This document shows positions 8,108-17,101 of a stretch of DNA of 64,000 bases, piece after piece. How positions within the stretch are numbered: position 1 is the first letter of the stretch; each line of letters starts with the position of its first letter. This DNA is from CAVUDO01 sp963740255. GTDB taxonomy: Bacteria; Actinomycetota; Actinomycetes; Mycobacteriales; Cryptosporangiaceae. Made by a program: the position numbers and the translations under genes. The notes under the pieces were generated by a model, which saw only the letters and a program-made list of their open reading frames with translations, was not told where the DNA came from and ran no database searches. The stretch covers positions 620,001 through 684,000 of the forward strand of contig CAVUDO010000006.1 of NCBI GenBank assembly GCA_963740255.1. Direction: 5' to 3'.

Positions 8108-9291
8108 CTGCGTCCCAGACCCGGCTGGCCGACCCCGCGGCGGCCGTCGCCGCGGCCGCCGCCCTGGTGCCCGCGCTGGCCGAACGTGCGGCCGAGCACG
8201 ACCGCGCCGGCCTCTTCCCGGTCGCCGACTTCGACGACCTGCGCGGGGCCGGCCTGCTGGGGCTGATGGCGCCCGCCCGCCTGGGCGGCCCCGGTGCGGG
8301 CTTCGCCGACTACGCCGAGGTGGCCATGACGCTGGCTGCCGGCAACGGTGCCACCGCCCTGGTGTTCAACATGCACGCCTCGGTGACCGGGGCGATGGCC
8401 CAGACCCCCGACGAGCTGGCCCGGAAGCTCGGCGTGCCCGAGACCTACTTCGCGGCCCGAGACCGGGTGCTGGAGTCGGCCGTGGGCGGCGCGCTGTTCG
8501 CGGTGGCGATGAGCGAACGCGGCGCCGGCTCGCGGCTGTCCGCCCTCACCACGGCCTACGCACCGGTCGACGGCGGCTACCGCATCCAGGGTGCGAAGAC
8601 GTTCGTCTCCGGCGCCGGGCACGCCGACAGCTACCTGGTGGCGGCCAAGGCGTCCGACGGCCGGGTGTCGCACTTCCTGGTGCCGGCCGGCGACGGCGTC
8701 ACCGTCGAGCACACCTGGGACTCGCTCGGCATGCGGGCCACCGGCAGCCACGACCTGCACCTGGACGTGACCGTGCCGGCCGATGCGCTGCTCGGCGGAC
8801 TGGAGGGCCTGACGCTGCTGCTGGCCCAGGTGATGCCGCAGTGGCTGGTGGCCAGCTACGCCGCGGTGTACGTGGGCGTGGCGCAGGCCGCCGTGGATGC
8901 CTGCGTGGCGCACGTGGCCGCACGCAGGCTCGGGCACCTGCCCGCGGTCCGGGCCCGGATCGGCCGTGCCGACGCCGCCGCGGCCGCGGCCCGCCTCGCC
9001 GTGCTCGAAGCCGCCCGCCGGATCGACACCGCACCGGGCGAGCCGGAGACCAACCGCTGGATCTGGCGCGCCAAGCTGCTCGCCGGCCAGACCGCGATGG
9101 ACGTCGCGGCGTCGATGCTGGAGGCCGCCGGCACCTCGGCGAGCCGCCGCGGACACCCGCTGGAACGGCTGTTCCGGGACGCCCGCTGCGGTTCGCTGCA
9201 ACCCGCCACCTCCGACGTCTGCGCCGACTGGCTCGGCGTGGCGGCCATCGGCGGCGACCCGGAAGGCGACGCGGCGGTACCCCGATGGTGA
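8104..9291 (+). CDS. Acyl-CoA dehydrogenase-family flavoprotein
   Basis: Counted from the GTG at 8104 it is 395 residues, the usual acyl-CoA dehydrogenase length, and a strong purine-rich ribosome site (AGGGAGGGGGAG) lies about 8 bases upstream. All three domains are visible: N-terminal helical (ALAERAAEHDRAGLFPVADF), middle beta (MSERGAGSRLSALTTAY, KTFVSGAGHADSYLVAAK, DSLGMRATGSHDL) and C-terminal helical with the terminal RDARCGSLQPATSD. It sits between a methyltransferase and a type III PKS, so a redox step on the polyketide or on its acyl starter is likely; related flavoproteins also act as monooxygenases, so the reaction is uncertain. The TGA at 9289-9291 falls inside an 11-base triple repeat. 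Confidence 0.88.
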   Translation: MTASQTRLADPAAAVAAAAALVPALAERAAEHDRAGLFPVADFDDLRGAGLLGLMAPARLGGPGAGFADYAEVAMTLAAGNGATALVFNMHASVTGAMAQTPDELARKLGVPETYFAARDRVLESAVGGALFAVAMSERGAGSRLSALTTAYAPVDGGYRIQGAKTFVSGAGHADSYLVAAKASDGRVSHFLVPAGDGVTVEHTWDSLGMRATGSHDLHLDVTVPADALLGGLEGLTLLLAQVMPQWLVASYAAVYVGVAQAAVDACVAHVAARRLGHLPAVRARIGRADAAAAAARLAVLEAARRIDTAPGEPETNRWIWRAKLLAGQTAMDVAASMLEAAGTSASRRGHPLERLFRDARCGSLQPATSDVCADWLGVAAIGGDPEGDAAVPRW

Positions 9292-9318
9292 CCCGGTGGT
9301 GACCCCGTGGTGACGCCG
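9286..9318 (+). repeat. Triple 11-bp tandem repeat at the ACAD stop / PKS start
   Basis: Three consecutive 11-base units (TGGTGACCCGG, TGGTGACCCCG, TGGTGACGCCG) span 9286-9318. Each contains a GTGA. The first overlaps the dehydrogenase stop in the typical coupled stop/start arrangement; the third lies in the PKS frame. Because 11 is not a multiple of three, the three GTG codons are in three different frames. Confidence 0.9.
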
Positions 9319-10495
9319 TCCGGGTCACCGCTCCCGGGCCGGGACGGGTGGACGCCGACCGCCGAGGTCGTCGGGTACGGGCAGGCGTTCCCCGACACGC
9401 TCGACCAGCAGGTGGTCTGGGACGGCTTCTTCGCCGGGCACTTCGACGGCAGCCGGCTGGCCAAACGGGTGTTCGCCTCCTCCGGCGTGAAGCGGCGGCA
9501 CGGCGTGGCCAACCCGCTGGTCGACGACGTCTCCGGGCTGGTCCACCGAGGCGCGGATGCAGCGCTACCTGGCCGAGGCCCTACCGCTGGGCAAGGACGC
9601 CGTCGCCGCCGCTCTCGACGACGCCGGCCTCGCGGCGGCGGATCTCGGCCTGTTCGCCGTCGTCTCGTGCACGGGGTACGCGACGCCCGGCCTCGACATC
9701 CGGCTCAGCTGCGACCTGGGCATGCCGGCCGACCTGCAGCGGCTGATGATCGGCCACATGGGCTGCTACGCCGCGCTGCCGGGCCTGGGTGCCGTCCGCG
9801 ACTTCGTGGTCGCCCGGGGGCGTCCGGCGCTGCTGCTCTGCCTGGAGCTGACCAGCCTGCACGTGCAGCCCCCCACCCGCGACCCCCAGCAGATCGTCGC
9901 GCACGCGTTGTTCAGCGACGCGGCGGCCGCGGTGGTGGTGGCGCCGTCGTCCGCGGCACCCGCTGGACCGCCTGGCGCGTCGGCGGGAGCGGCCGGCTGG
10001 GGGTCGGCCCGGCTGGAGGTGGTGGACGTCTCGGCGGTGACCGACGTGACCAGCGCCGACCACATGACCTGGGACGTCACCGACTTCGGCTTCCGGATGG
10101 GCCTGTCTCCCCGCGTCCCGGACGTGCTGGCCGAGCACATCCGGCCCGCGGTCGAGGCGCTGCTGGGCCGGCACGGACTGACGGTGCCCGACATCGCCGG
10201 GTGGGCTGTGCACCCCGGCGGCCCCCGGATCCTCGACGTCGCGGCCGAACGGCTGGAGCTGCCCGAGGACGCGCTGGCCGCCTCCCGCCACGTGCTGGCC
10301 GAGCACGGCAACTGCTCCTCGGTGACGGTGCTGCTGGTGGTCGACGAACTCACCCGCCGCGGGCTCCCCGGCCCGGACGGCCACCTGGTGGCCCTGGCGT
10401 TCGGCCCCGGGCTGACCCTCTACACCACCCTCCTCCGGCAGGTGGGCGGCCCGTTCAGGCACGCCGCTCGCGGCGTTGTCGGCGGTCGCACGTAG
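9307..10495 (+). CDS. Type III polyketide synthase (chalcone/alkylresorcinol synthase family), apparent frameshift
   Basis: A thiolase-fold homodimeric enzyme condensing an acyl starter with malonyl-CoA units. The N-terminal part (TPTAEVVGYGQAFPD, KRVFASSGVKRRHGV) reads in one frame to VSGL at 9540. From WSTEARMQRYLAEALPLG it reads one frame over. Removing the C at 9538 joins them, giving 395 residues, within family length. The catalytic triad is complete: Cys in IGHMGCYAALPGLG, His in GWAVHPGGPRILD, Asn in EHGNCSSVT. The start is GTG 9307 or 9310, inside the triple repeat. Neighbours (UbiA, methyltransferase, flavoprotein) resemble the agq cluster of Actinoplanes missouriensis. Taken literally, the frameshift would destroy the enzyme. 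Confidence 0.85.
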
Positions 10496-10633
10496 CTCCG
10501 CTACGCCACGACCACCTCCGCCTTGCGATCGACGCACCTGAACGGGCTCCAGGTCAGAACAACAGAGACCTTGCGAGAGAGGGCAGTGTGCGGCCTTCCC
10601 CGGCGAGAAAGTGCGGGCGGGCGTTGGCGGCGG

Positions 10634-11386
10634 TCAGGTGACGGGGAGGGCAGCGAGTTCGCCGCGGAGGGTGGCGACGTCGGTGATGTCCGGGACGACG
10701 CGGGTGATCACCCCGTCGGCGCGGACGAGGACCGCGGTGGGTCCGGCGGGCGAGCGTGCCGTGACGGCGCGGAACAGCACGCCCTGCGGATCGGCGAGTG
10801 AGACCGCCCGGTCACCGGTGGCCTCCGCCGGCAGCGGGTTCGGCCGGCCGGCGTCGGCGACCAGCACCACCGTCACCCGCGAGTCGCGTGCGGCCACTGT
10901 CAACGCGGCACCCACAGCGGCGCACCGTGCGCATCCGGCCGGCGTCAGCAGCAGCACCGCCGGCCGGAGGTCGCGGAGCCGCAGCAGGCTGCCGTTCGGG
11001 CCGGACAGCCCCACCAGCGGGACCAGGCCGCCGACCTGGCCGGCCGCGACGGCCGGCGTCGCCAGCGGGGCCCGGTCGGTCGGAGGGACGCTGGGGGTGG
11101 GCAGCACGAGCACCAGCAGACTGGCGAACGCGGTGACCAGCACCAGTCCGAGGACGACCAGCGGGCCGGTGAGCCGCCGGGGGCCGTGCGGCTCGGCACG
11201 GATGAGCCGGCCCATCCGGGGCAGCTGCTGGGATGCGGCCAGCTCCGCGCGGATCTCGGCGGCCTCGTCGGCGAGTTCGGCCAGGTCGTCCGGGATGACG
11301 ATCGGGCCCCATTCCGGCGGCAGGTCCGGCAGCTCGCCGTCTCCCGGCGGGCGGGGATCCTGGTCGCTACCACGACGATGGGTCAT
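10634..11386 (-). CDS. Membrane-anchored thioredoxin-fold protein
   Basis: A 250-residue protein with a cytoplasmic N-terminal region (about 70 residues, acidic then basic), one transmembrane segment (LTGPLVVLGLVLVTAFASLLVLVLP) and an extracytoplasmic domain. The sequence LLLTPAGCARCAAVGAAL places a CxxC pair (CARC) at the end of a beta strand, as in TlpA/peroxiredoxin-like thioredoxin folds. It is followed by VTVVLVADAG and PTAVLVRADGVITRVV, typical later strands of that fold. Likely role: thiol-disulfide chemistry outside the membrane. It is divergent from carD, and the 270-base intergenic stretch carries the carD promoter region. Family assignment is moderate; no exact match is claimed. 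Confidence 0.8.
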   Translation of the reverse strand: MTHRRGSDQDPRPPGDGELPDLPPEWGPIVIPDDLAELADEAAEIRAELAASQQLPRMGRLIRAEPHGPRRLTGPLVVLGLVLVTAFASLLVLVLPTPSVPPTDRAPLATPAVAAGQVGGLVPLVGLSGPNGSLLRLRDLRPAVLLLTPAGCARCAAVGAALTVAARDSRVTVVLVADAGRPNPLPAEATGDRAVSLADPQGVLFRAVTARSPAGPTAVLVRADGVITRVVPDITDVATLRGELAALPVT

Positions 11387-11620
11387 GGGGCGCCTCCTGC
11401 GAACGTCGCCTGTCTCCTACTGTCGCGCACCAGGCGACCCGGCGCCAGAGCAGCAACGGGCGGGATCGGTCGTACACAGGATGCGACAGCGAACCGGTGT
11501 CGTCTCGCGCCCCCGCAAGATGCAGATCAAGCCAGCCTTGTCAAGACTTTGTTGGCCTTTGTTAGGCCCTCTGACCTGCGGTTTTGGCCGCCAGGGCCGT
11601 CGCGGAGCCTCGTCACGCCG

Positions 11621-11629
11621 TGTTATCAT
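11621..11629 (+). promoter_or_regulatory. Extended -10 promoter element upstream of carD
   Basis: TGTTATCAT has the TGn extension and a good -10 hexamer (TATCAT at 11624-11629), 28 bases before the carD start. No good -35 is seen at the usual distance, as expected for extended -10 promoters. Confidence 0.45.
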
Positions 11630-11656
11630 TGACAAAGCGAAAGGGGTTTCCGACTC

Positions 11657-12139
11657 ATGACCTTCACCGTCGGCGAGACCGTTGTTTACCCGCATCATGG
11701 GGCAGCACTCATCGAAGCCATCGAACCCCACATGGTCAATGGCGTCGAGAAGCTGTATCTCGTTCTGAAAGTAGCCCAGGGAGACCTGACCCTCCGGGTC
11801 CCCGCCGAGAACGCCGAGAGCGTAGGCGTCCGCGAGGTGGTCGGCGAGGAGGGTCTGGACCGGGTCTTCCAGGTTCTCCGCGCTCCCCACACCGAGGAAC
11901 CGACCAACTGGTCGCGGCGCTACAAGGCCAACGCGGAGAAGCTCCACTCCGGAGACGTCAACAAGGTGGCCGAGGTCGTCCGCGACCTGTGGCGGCGTGA
12001 CCGGGAGCGGGGGCTCTCGGCCGGCGAGAAGCGGATGCTCACGAAGGCCCGCGACATCCTCGTCGGAGAACTCGCGCTCGCCGAGGGCACCGGCAGGGAA
12101 GACGCCGAGCAGCTTCTCGACAAGGTGCTGGCTTCCTGA
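11657..12139 (+). CDS. carD: RNA polymerase-binding transcription factor CarD
   Basis: An essential actinobacterial regulator that binds the RNA polymerase beta subunit and stabilises open complexes, notably at rRNA promoters. The 160 residues match the mycobacterial protein. The N-terminal RNAP-interaction domain starts FTVGETVVYPHHGAALI. The C-terminal helical DNA-binding domain contains the conserved Trp (EEPTNWSRRYKANAEKL) and RDRERGLSAGEKRMLTKAR. The ATG at 11657 follows the purine stretch AAAGGGG. The next gene, ispD, starts one base after the stop, the same order as Rv3583c-Rv3582c in M. tuberculosis. Confidence 0.97.
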   Translation: MTFTVGETVVYPHHGAALIEAIEPHMVNGVEKLYLVLKVAQGDLTLRVPAENAESVGVREVVGEEGLDRVFQVLRAPHTEEPTNWSRRYKANAEKLHSGDVNKVAEVVRDLWRRDRERGLSAGEKRMLTKARDILVGELALAEGTGREDAEQLLDKVLAS

Positions 12140-12140
12140 G

Positions 12141-13569
12141 TTGACCACTCGGCCGTCCACTTCGGACGTCCAGGACACCATCGCGCTCGTCCCGGCCGCT
12201 GGCCGAGGCGAGCGTCTTGGTGCGGGGGCGCCGAAGTCCCTTCGTTCGCTGGCTGGTGTCCCGCTCGTCGTGCACGCGGTGCGCCGGCTCGCGGCCGCAC
12301 GCAGCGTCCTCGCGGTCGTCGTGGCGGCCCCGCCCGGGACATCCGAGGACGTGCGCGCACTGCTCGCCGAGGTGGCCACCGACGCCGAACTGATCGTCGT
12401 CGAGGGGAGCGAGCCGGCAGGAGTCGGTCGCGCTGGCCCTCGCCGCCGCTCCGTCCGGTGGGGACGTCATCCTGGTGCACGACGCGGCCCGTGCGCTGGC
12501 ACCTCCGGAACTGGCCGACGAGGTGGCCGCCGCCGTCCGTGCCGGGCACCCCGCGGTGGTGCCCGTGCTTCCGCTGGTCGACACCGTCAAGCGGACCGAC
12601 GAGGGGGGAGCCGTGGCTGCCACCGTCGACCGGTCGGACCTTCGCCTCGTGCAGACACCACAGGGCTTCCGGCGGGACGTCCTCGTCCGCGCGCACGCCC
12701 TCGCCGGTGCGGCCCCCACCGACAGCCCTGTCACCGACGATCGCCCCGCCGACGGTCCCGCCACCGATGACGCCGGTTTGGTGGAACGGCTGGGGGTGCC
12801 GGTACACACGATCCCCGGCCGCGACTCGGCCCTGAAGGTCACCCGCCCGTTCGACCTCGTCGTCGCCGAGGCGTTGCTACACGCCGAGGCCCTTGCCCAC
12901 AGGATGGCCATGCCCGACTTCGCTCCCGCTGACGCCGTGCCGACCGAGCCCCGTCCCGAGGTGGACTTTCCCGGGCTGGACGATCCAGACCTGGCGGTGG
13001 CGCTGGGCGCCGGCAGCTCTGCTCCGGTGAGTCCCGCGCCGGCCGGGCTGGACGTACTTCCCGCGGCCGCGCCGGTTCCGGTCGCCGTCCCGCGGCCGAG
13101 GATGCCGCGGGTGGGCGTCGGCGTCGACGTGCACGCCTTCGACCACGCCCGGCCGTGTTGGGTCGCCGGCCTGCACTGGCCCGGTCTGCACGGGCTGGCC
13201 GGCCACTCCGACGGCGACGTCGTGGCACACGCCGCCTGCGACGCGCTGCTGTCGGCCGCCGGCCTGGGCGACCTGGGCATGAACTTCGGCACGTCCGAGC
13301 CGGAGTGGGCCGGGGCGTCGGGCATCGCGCTGCTCAGTGAGGCCGCCCGGCGCGTCCGCGCCGCGGGGTTCGAGGTGGGGAACGTCGCGGTCCAGCTGAT
13401 CGGGTCCATGCCCAAGCTCGGGCCGCGGCGGGCGGAGGCGGAGGCGGTCCTCGGCGACGCGGCCGGCGCCCCCGTCACGGTGTCGGGCACCACCACGGAC
13501 GCCCTCGGCTTCACCGGCCGCGGCGAGGGTCTCGCGGCGATCGCCACCGCCCTGCTGCTCGCCCCCTGA
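12141..13569 (+). CDS. ispDF: Bifunctional IspD-IspF of the MEP isoprenoid pathway, apparent frameshift in the IspD part
   Basis: The IspD part (CTP transfer to MEP) shows ALVPAAGRGERLGAGAPKSL, ILVHDAARALAP, LVDTVKRTDEGG and LVQTPQGFRRDVL. IspD reads from TTG 12141 to about 12413 in one frame and continues one frame over (RQESVALALAAAPSGGD). Removing one C of 12414-12415 restores ERQESVALALA and gives 475 codons. A linker rich in Ala/Pro (about 80 residues, from about residue 245) connects without a stop to IspF (2C-methyl-erythritol 2,4-cyclodiphosphate synthase): VGVGVDVHAF with metal-binding Asp/His, then GLAGHSDGDVVAHAACDALL and the C-terminal TTTDALGFTGRGEGLAA. Most actinobacteria keep the two genes separate. 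The pathway is normally essential, so the break is probably a sequence error. Confidence 0.9.
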
Positions 13570-13632
13570 ACCGGGCCCCCGGCGGCCGGCCGTGCCATTC
13601 CGGGGAGAGCGGCCGCTGGCTACCCTGCGGTC

Positions 13633-14925
13633 ATGACCCCGTCCGGTGACGACCCTCTGGTCACCAGCCTGCTCGCCGCTGTCGCGGCGGCACCTGGCGA
13701 CCTCCCGTTGCGCGTACACGTCGCGGCGGTGCTGCTGGACCGGGGACGGGCCGCGGAGGCTCTGGAGCACTGCGCGATGGTGCTGCGCGTCGATGCCACC
13801 CATGCCGAGGCGCTCGCCTTACTCCGCCGCGCCTCCGGAGCGCTGGCCGGCGAGACGGCCGATCGCCGCCGCCCCGCCACGCCGGACGAGCCGGCTCCCG
13901 GCCCGTTCGCCTCGGGCGGCACTGCCTCGGAGGGGACCGGCTCCCCGGCCGGTGGCGACGGCTTCGACTGGGAGGCCGCCGAGGCCGAGGTCGGGGACAT
14001 CGTCGAGCCGGCGTTCGTGCACGAGTCCGGAGCCGACCCGGTGCACGAGGACATCGAGACCCCGACCGTCCGGCTGGCCGACGTCGGCGGGATGGAGGAG
14101 GTCAAGCAGCGCCTGGACCTGGCCTTCCTCGGCCCGATGCGGAATCCCGAGCTCGCCAGGGCCTACGGCAAGTCGCTGGCCGGTGGCCTGCTGCTCTACG
14201 GTCCGCCCGGTTGCGGGAAGACGTTCATCGCCAAGGCGGTGGCCGGCGAGCTGGGTGCCCGCTTCTACCCCGTCGGCCTGGCCGACGTGCTGGACATGTA
14301 CATCGGCCAGTCCGAGCGGAACCTGCGCGACATCTTCGACACCGCCCGGCGCAACGCCCCCTGCGTGCTCTTTCTCGACGAGGTCGACGCGCTCGGCCAG
14401 AAGCGGTCGCACCTGCGTTCCAACAGCGCGATGCGGACGACCGTCAACCAGCTCCTCTACGAGATGGACTCCGTCGGCGGCAGCAACGAGGGCGTGTTCG
14501 TGCTCGCCGCCACCAACCACCCGTGGGACGTCGACACCGCCCTGCGCCGGCCCGGGCGGTTCGACCGGATGCTGCTCGTCCTCCCGCCGGACCCGGCCGC
14601 CCGCGAGGCGATCCTGCGCTACCACCTGTCCAAGCGTCCGCTCGCGGGCATCGACCTGCCGGCGATCGTGAAGGCCACCAACGGCTACTCCGGTGCCGAC
14701 CTCGCCCACCTGGCCGAGACGGCGGCGGAGAAGGCGCTGGCCGAGTCGATGCGCACGGGGGAGGTGCGGCCGGTGTCGATGCACGATGTGACGGCCGCGC
14801 TGGCCGAGGTGAAGTCGAGCACCGGCCCGTGGTTGCAGGCGGCCCGCAACGTCGCGTTGTTCGCCAACGCCGACGGCTCCTACGACGACCTGCTCGCCTA
14901 CCTGAAGTCCCGCAAGCTCGCCTGA
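13633..14925 (+). CDS. TPR-containing AAA+ ATPase
   Basis: A 430-residue ATPase. Residues 1-70 form TPR-like helices (RVHVAAVLLDRGRAAEALEHC). An acidic low-complexity linker follows. The AAA+ module starts at VRLADVGGMEEVKQRL and has Walker A GPPGCGKT (190-197), Walker B CVLFLDE (244-250), sensor/second-region motifs (VLAATNHPWDVD) and an arginine-finger segment (LRRPGRFDRM). This places it near the FtsH/Cdc48/spastin branch but without protease or membrane parts. A C-terminal helical extension ends DLLAYLKSRKLA. The substrate is unknown; remodelling of a TPR-bound partner is inferred. It lies 63 bases after ispDF and before an accessory region. Confidence 0.88.
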   Translation: MTPSGDDPLVTSLLAAVAAAPGDLPLRVHVAAVLLDRGRAAEALEHCAMVLRVDATHAEALALLRRASGALAGETADRRRPATPDEPAPGPFASGGTASEGTGSPAGGDGFDWEAAEAEVGDIVEPAFVHESGADPVHEDIETPTVRLADVGGMEEVKQRLDLAFLGPMRNPELARAYGKSLAGGLLLYGPPGCGKTFIAKAVAGELGARFYPVGLADVLDMYIGQSERNLRDIFDTARRNAPCVLFLDEVDALGQKRSHLRSNSAMRTTVNQLLYEMDSVGGSNEGVFVLAATNHPWDVDTALRRPGRFDRMLLVLPPDPAAREAILRYHLSKRPLAGIDLPAIVKATNGYSGADLAHLAETAAEKALAESMRTGEVRPVSMHDVTAALAEVKSSTGPWLQAARNVALFANADGSYDDLLAYLKSRKLA

Positions 14926-14982
14926 GCAGCTTGCTCGCGAGCCTGCTGGTGCCTCCCGGACTTATGGCCTATCTTCGAAGTT

Positions 14983-16640
14983 GTGTCAGCATCACGTTCG
15001 AAGTTTGACCATAACTTGCTGTGCCCACTGCATCCCCAGTCGTCTGACCAGCGGCAGAGCTTCACCGCCGAAGAGTTTCGGACTGCGTATCCGCACGAAG
15101 GGCAGCTCGTCGAGTTCAAGTCCAACGTTGGCCGTGATCCGGTCGCCCGCACCATGGTGTCTCTGAGTAACGCCGAGGGCGGCGTGATCCTGATCGGGGT
15201 AGATGATCACGGGGTGCTGACGCATAAGGGGCCACTCACCGCCTGGATGAGGACTGTCCATGAGACAGCGGCTTCGGTGCGTGAGTGCGGAAAGTATCAT
15301 CTCCGTTCCGTCAAGGTTGGCGACCACGATGTGCTGGCAGTTTGTGTACAAGCTCGAAGGAATGCCGTGGCTCAGACGGCAGGTGGCCTGCCGCTGGTAC
15401 GACGGGGCGAACAGGATCTCCCGCTATTCGGCAATGACCTTGCTGAGTTGATCATTTCACGCCTCCAAGTCCGTTACGACGAAACGCCCTCTTCTGTCAG
15501 GTTTGACGCTGCAGAAGCGAACCTGATTGACGAAGTTGCTGAACTATTCGGCTGGAATGCCGAATCGGGTGCTGCCATGGATCTAATGGCTAGTCAAAGT
15601 CTCCTAACTGGCATGCCACGGGTTCTTACTGTCGCAGGAGTGCTCTTTCTTACCGAGCGTCCGCGCGAGGCGCTCGGTAAAGCATTCATCGAGGTCCGGC
15701 GGTATGTCGATGAAACCACACTAAATTACGACCGTAGAGAAGAGTTCGACGGACCGGCCGCCGATCAGGTCCGCACAGCCACCCAGTTCGTGATGGCTGA
15801 ATTGGGTAGTGATTTTGTGGTTACGAATCTCTACAGGCATCGCCTACCTCGTATACCTGAAGTCGTATTGCGGGAAGCCATCTCGAATGCGGTATCCCAT
15901 CGTAACTACGAGAATTCTGGCACAGCCATCGTGATCGAACTGCGGCCGGGAAAGGTGATACTTACCTCCCCGGGAGGGCTCCTTATCCTGTGACAGAAGA
16001 GAACCTACGCGAAACTCAAGCCGCTCGTAATCCACGTGTTATCAGTTTGCTGCGGCGTTATCGCTTGGCAGAAGACGCTGGTCGAGGTATCGATGTGATG
16101 CAGGATGAGATGTCAGCTAACCTGCTGGACCCGCCACGGTTCCGCGATCTTGGGCACGAGTTTGAAGTAGTCCTCCCAATTCATAGCCCTATCGCAGTCG
16201 AGGAGCGGGCTTGGGTAATGGAGGTGGAGCGCCAGGGCCGGGTAGAGCCGCAAGATCGTTTGCTGCTGATCCAAGCGGCCCGCGACGGTCGGATTACCAA
16301 CGCCGATGGAAGAACGGCGCTAAACGCAGATCAGTTCGAAGTCCGGGCTTCTTTGGGGCGTTTGGTGAAGGCTGGCCTACTTCAACGATATGGCAGCCGC
16401 GGCGGAGCATATTATACTCTGGCCAAAGATATCGCACCCCCTACCTTCCGTATGAGTATCGTGCAACTTCTCGACTATCTATGTGAGCAGGCCGCAGTCG
16501 AGCCCCTCACCAATACCCGGGTACGGGAGCTCGCTAAGGTAAATCGAGATGACGCCCGCTCACTGCTTGCGATGCTAGAGGATAGCAATCGCCTCCGCAG
16601 AATCGGAGAGCGCCGCGGGACAAAGTATATTCCGGTGTAG
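14983..16640 (+). CDS. Schlafen/AlbA_2-type putative DNA-binding ATP-binding protein, apparent frameshift
   Basis: The N-terminal AlbA_2 (Schlafen-like) domain reads HEGQLVEFKSNVGRD, then MVSLSNAEGGVILIGVDDHG. A central linker leads to an HATPase_c_4-like module (VVLREAISNAVSHRNYENSG, VILTSPGGL). The C-terminal part (VTEENLRETQAARNPRVISL, EDAGRGIDVM) ends in two winged-helix stretches. The frame stops at 15991-15993. The rest reads from the GTG at 15990 one frame over, and adding one C near 15982 would give SPGGLPYPVTEENLRE and 552 residues in one frame. The gene and flanks are markedly AT-richer than their surroundings, consistent with transfer. Such proteins occur as regulators and in phage-defence settings; the role here is unknown. 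Confidence 0.75.
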
Positions 16641-17075
16641 CCGTAAAGAAGCTCACGGCCGCAGCGTCGAAGTGATGAGTCGTTAACTCTACGCCGTGCC
16701 AATACCAGTTTGTCGCCTATTTCGAGTAGGCACTGCTCTCTCACCTCAGTTCGCCGACCGCTCCCGCAGCAGCGGGCGCGCGTCGTGCATGAGGCCGTTC
16801 TATGGAGGTGTTCTGGCTCGTTCCTTGGGAGCCGCCCCCGACGCCACTGAGGCGGCGGTGACCAAACGATGGGCCAGGAGGCGTGGGGACCGCGCCGGGT
16901 GCGACCGTGCGGTCTTGGCGGCTTGGCCTGGAGCGGACCGTCGGAGGTTCGCAGGCGGCACTCGGCGGCTCGGGACGCTGAGAACGGGATGCAGTGCAGT
17001 GAACGTCGGCCGGCGCATCAGGAGGAAGCCATGCGCTTGACGGAAGCTTGAAGCTCCCCTATATTCAACACATCC
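16641..17075. other. Non-coding stretch at the right edge of the low-GC segment
   Basis: About 435 bases between the Schlafen-type gene and the ArsR operator. Open frames here have no recognisable motif, codon pattern or ribosome site, and no RNA gene is seen. Composition rises back to chromosomal GC across it, so it probably contains the island boundary. Confidence 0.4.
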
Positions 17076-17096
17076 GTTAATTAACAGCAAGGTTAA
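17076..17096. promoter_or_regulatory. Candidate ArsR-family operator
   Basis: A perfect 10-base palindrome GTTAATTAAC (17076-17085) is followed by a related half-site GGTTAA (17091-17096), just before the regulator start at 17102. It is AT-rich in a GC-rich context. Autorepression by the adjacent ArsR-type protein is inferred. Confidence 0.5.
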
Positions 17097-17101
17097 ATGC
17101 G

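Noticed and set aside
6355..9201. Minus-strand frame of about 950 codons through the PKS cluster
   Set aside because: Shadow of the methyltransferase and dehydrogenase genes; only the part 6387-7238 in another frame is a real gene (UbiA).
16696..17040. Possible 114-codon plus-strand gene in the island's right flank
   Set aside because: No ribosome site, no motif, codon pattern unlike neighbours, and several alternative frames equally open.
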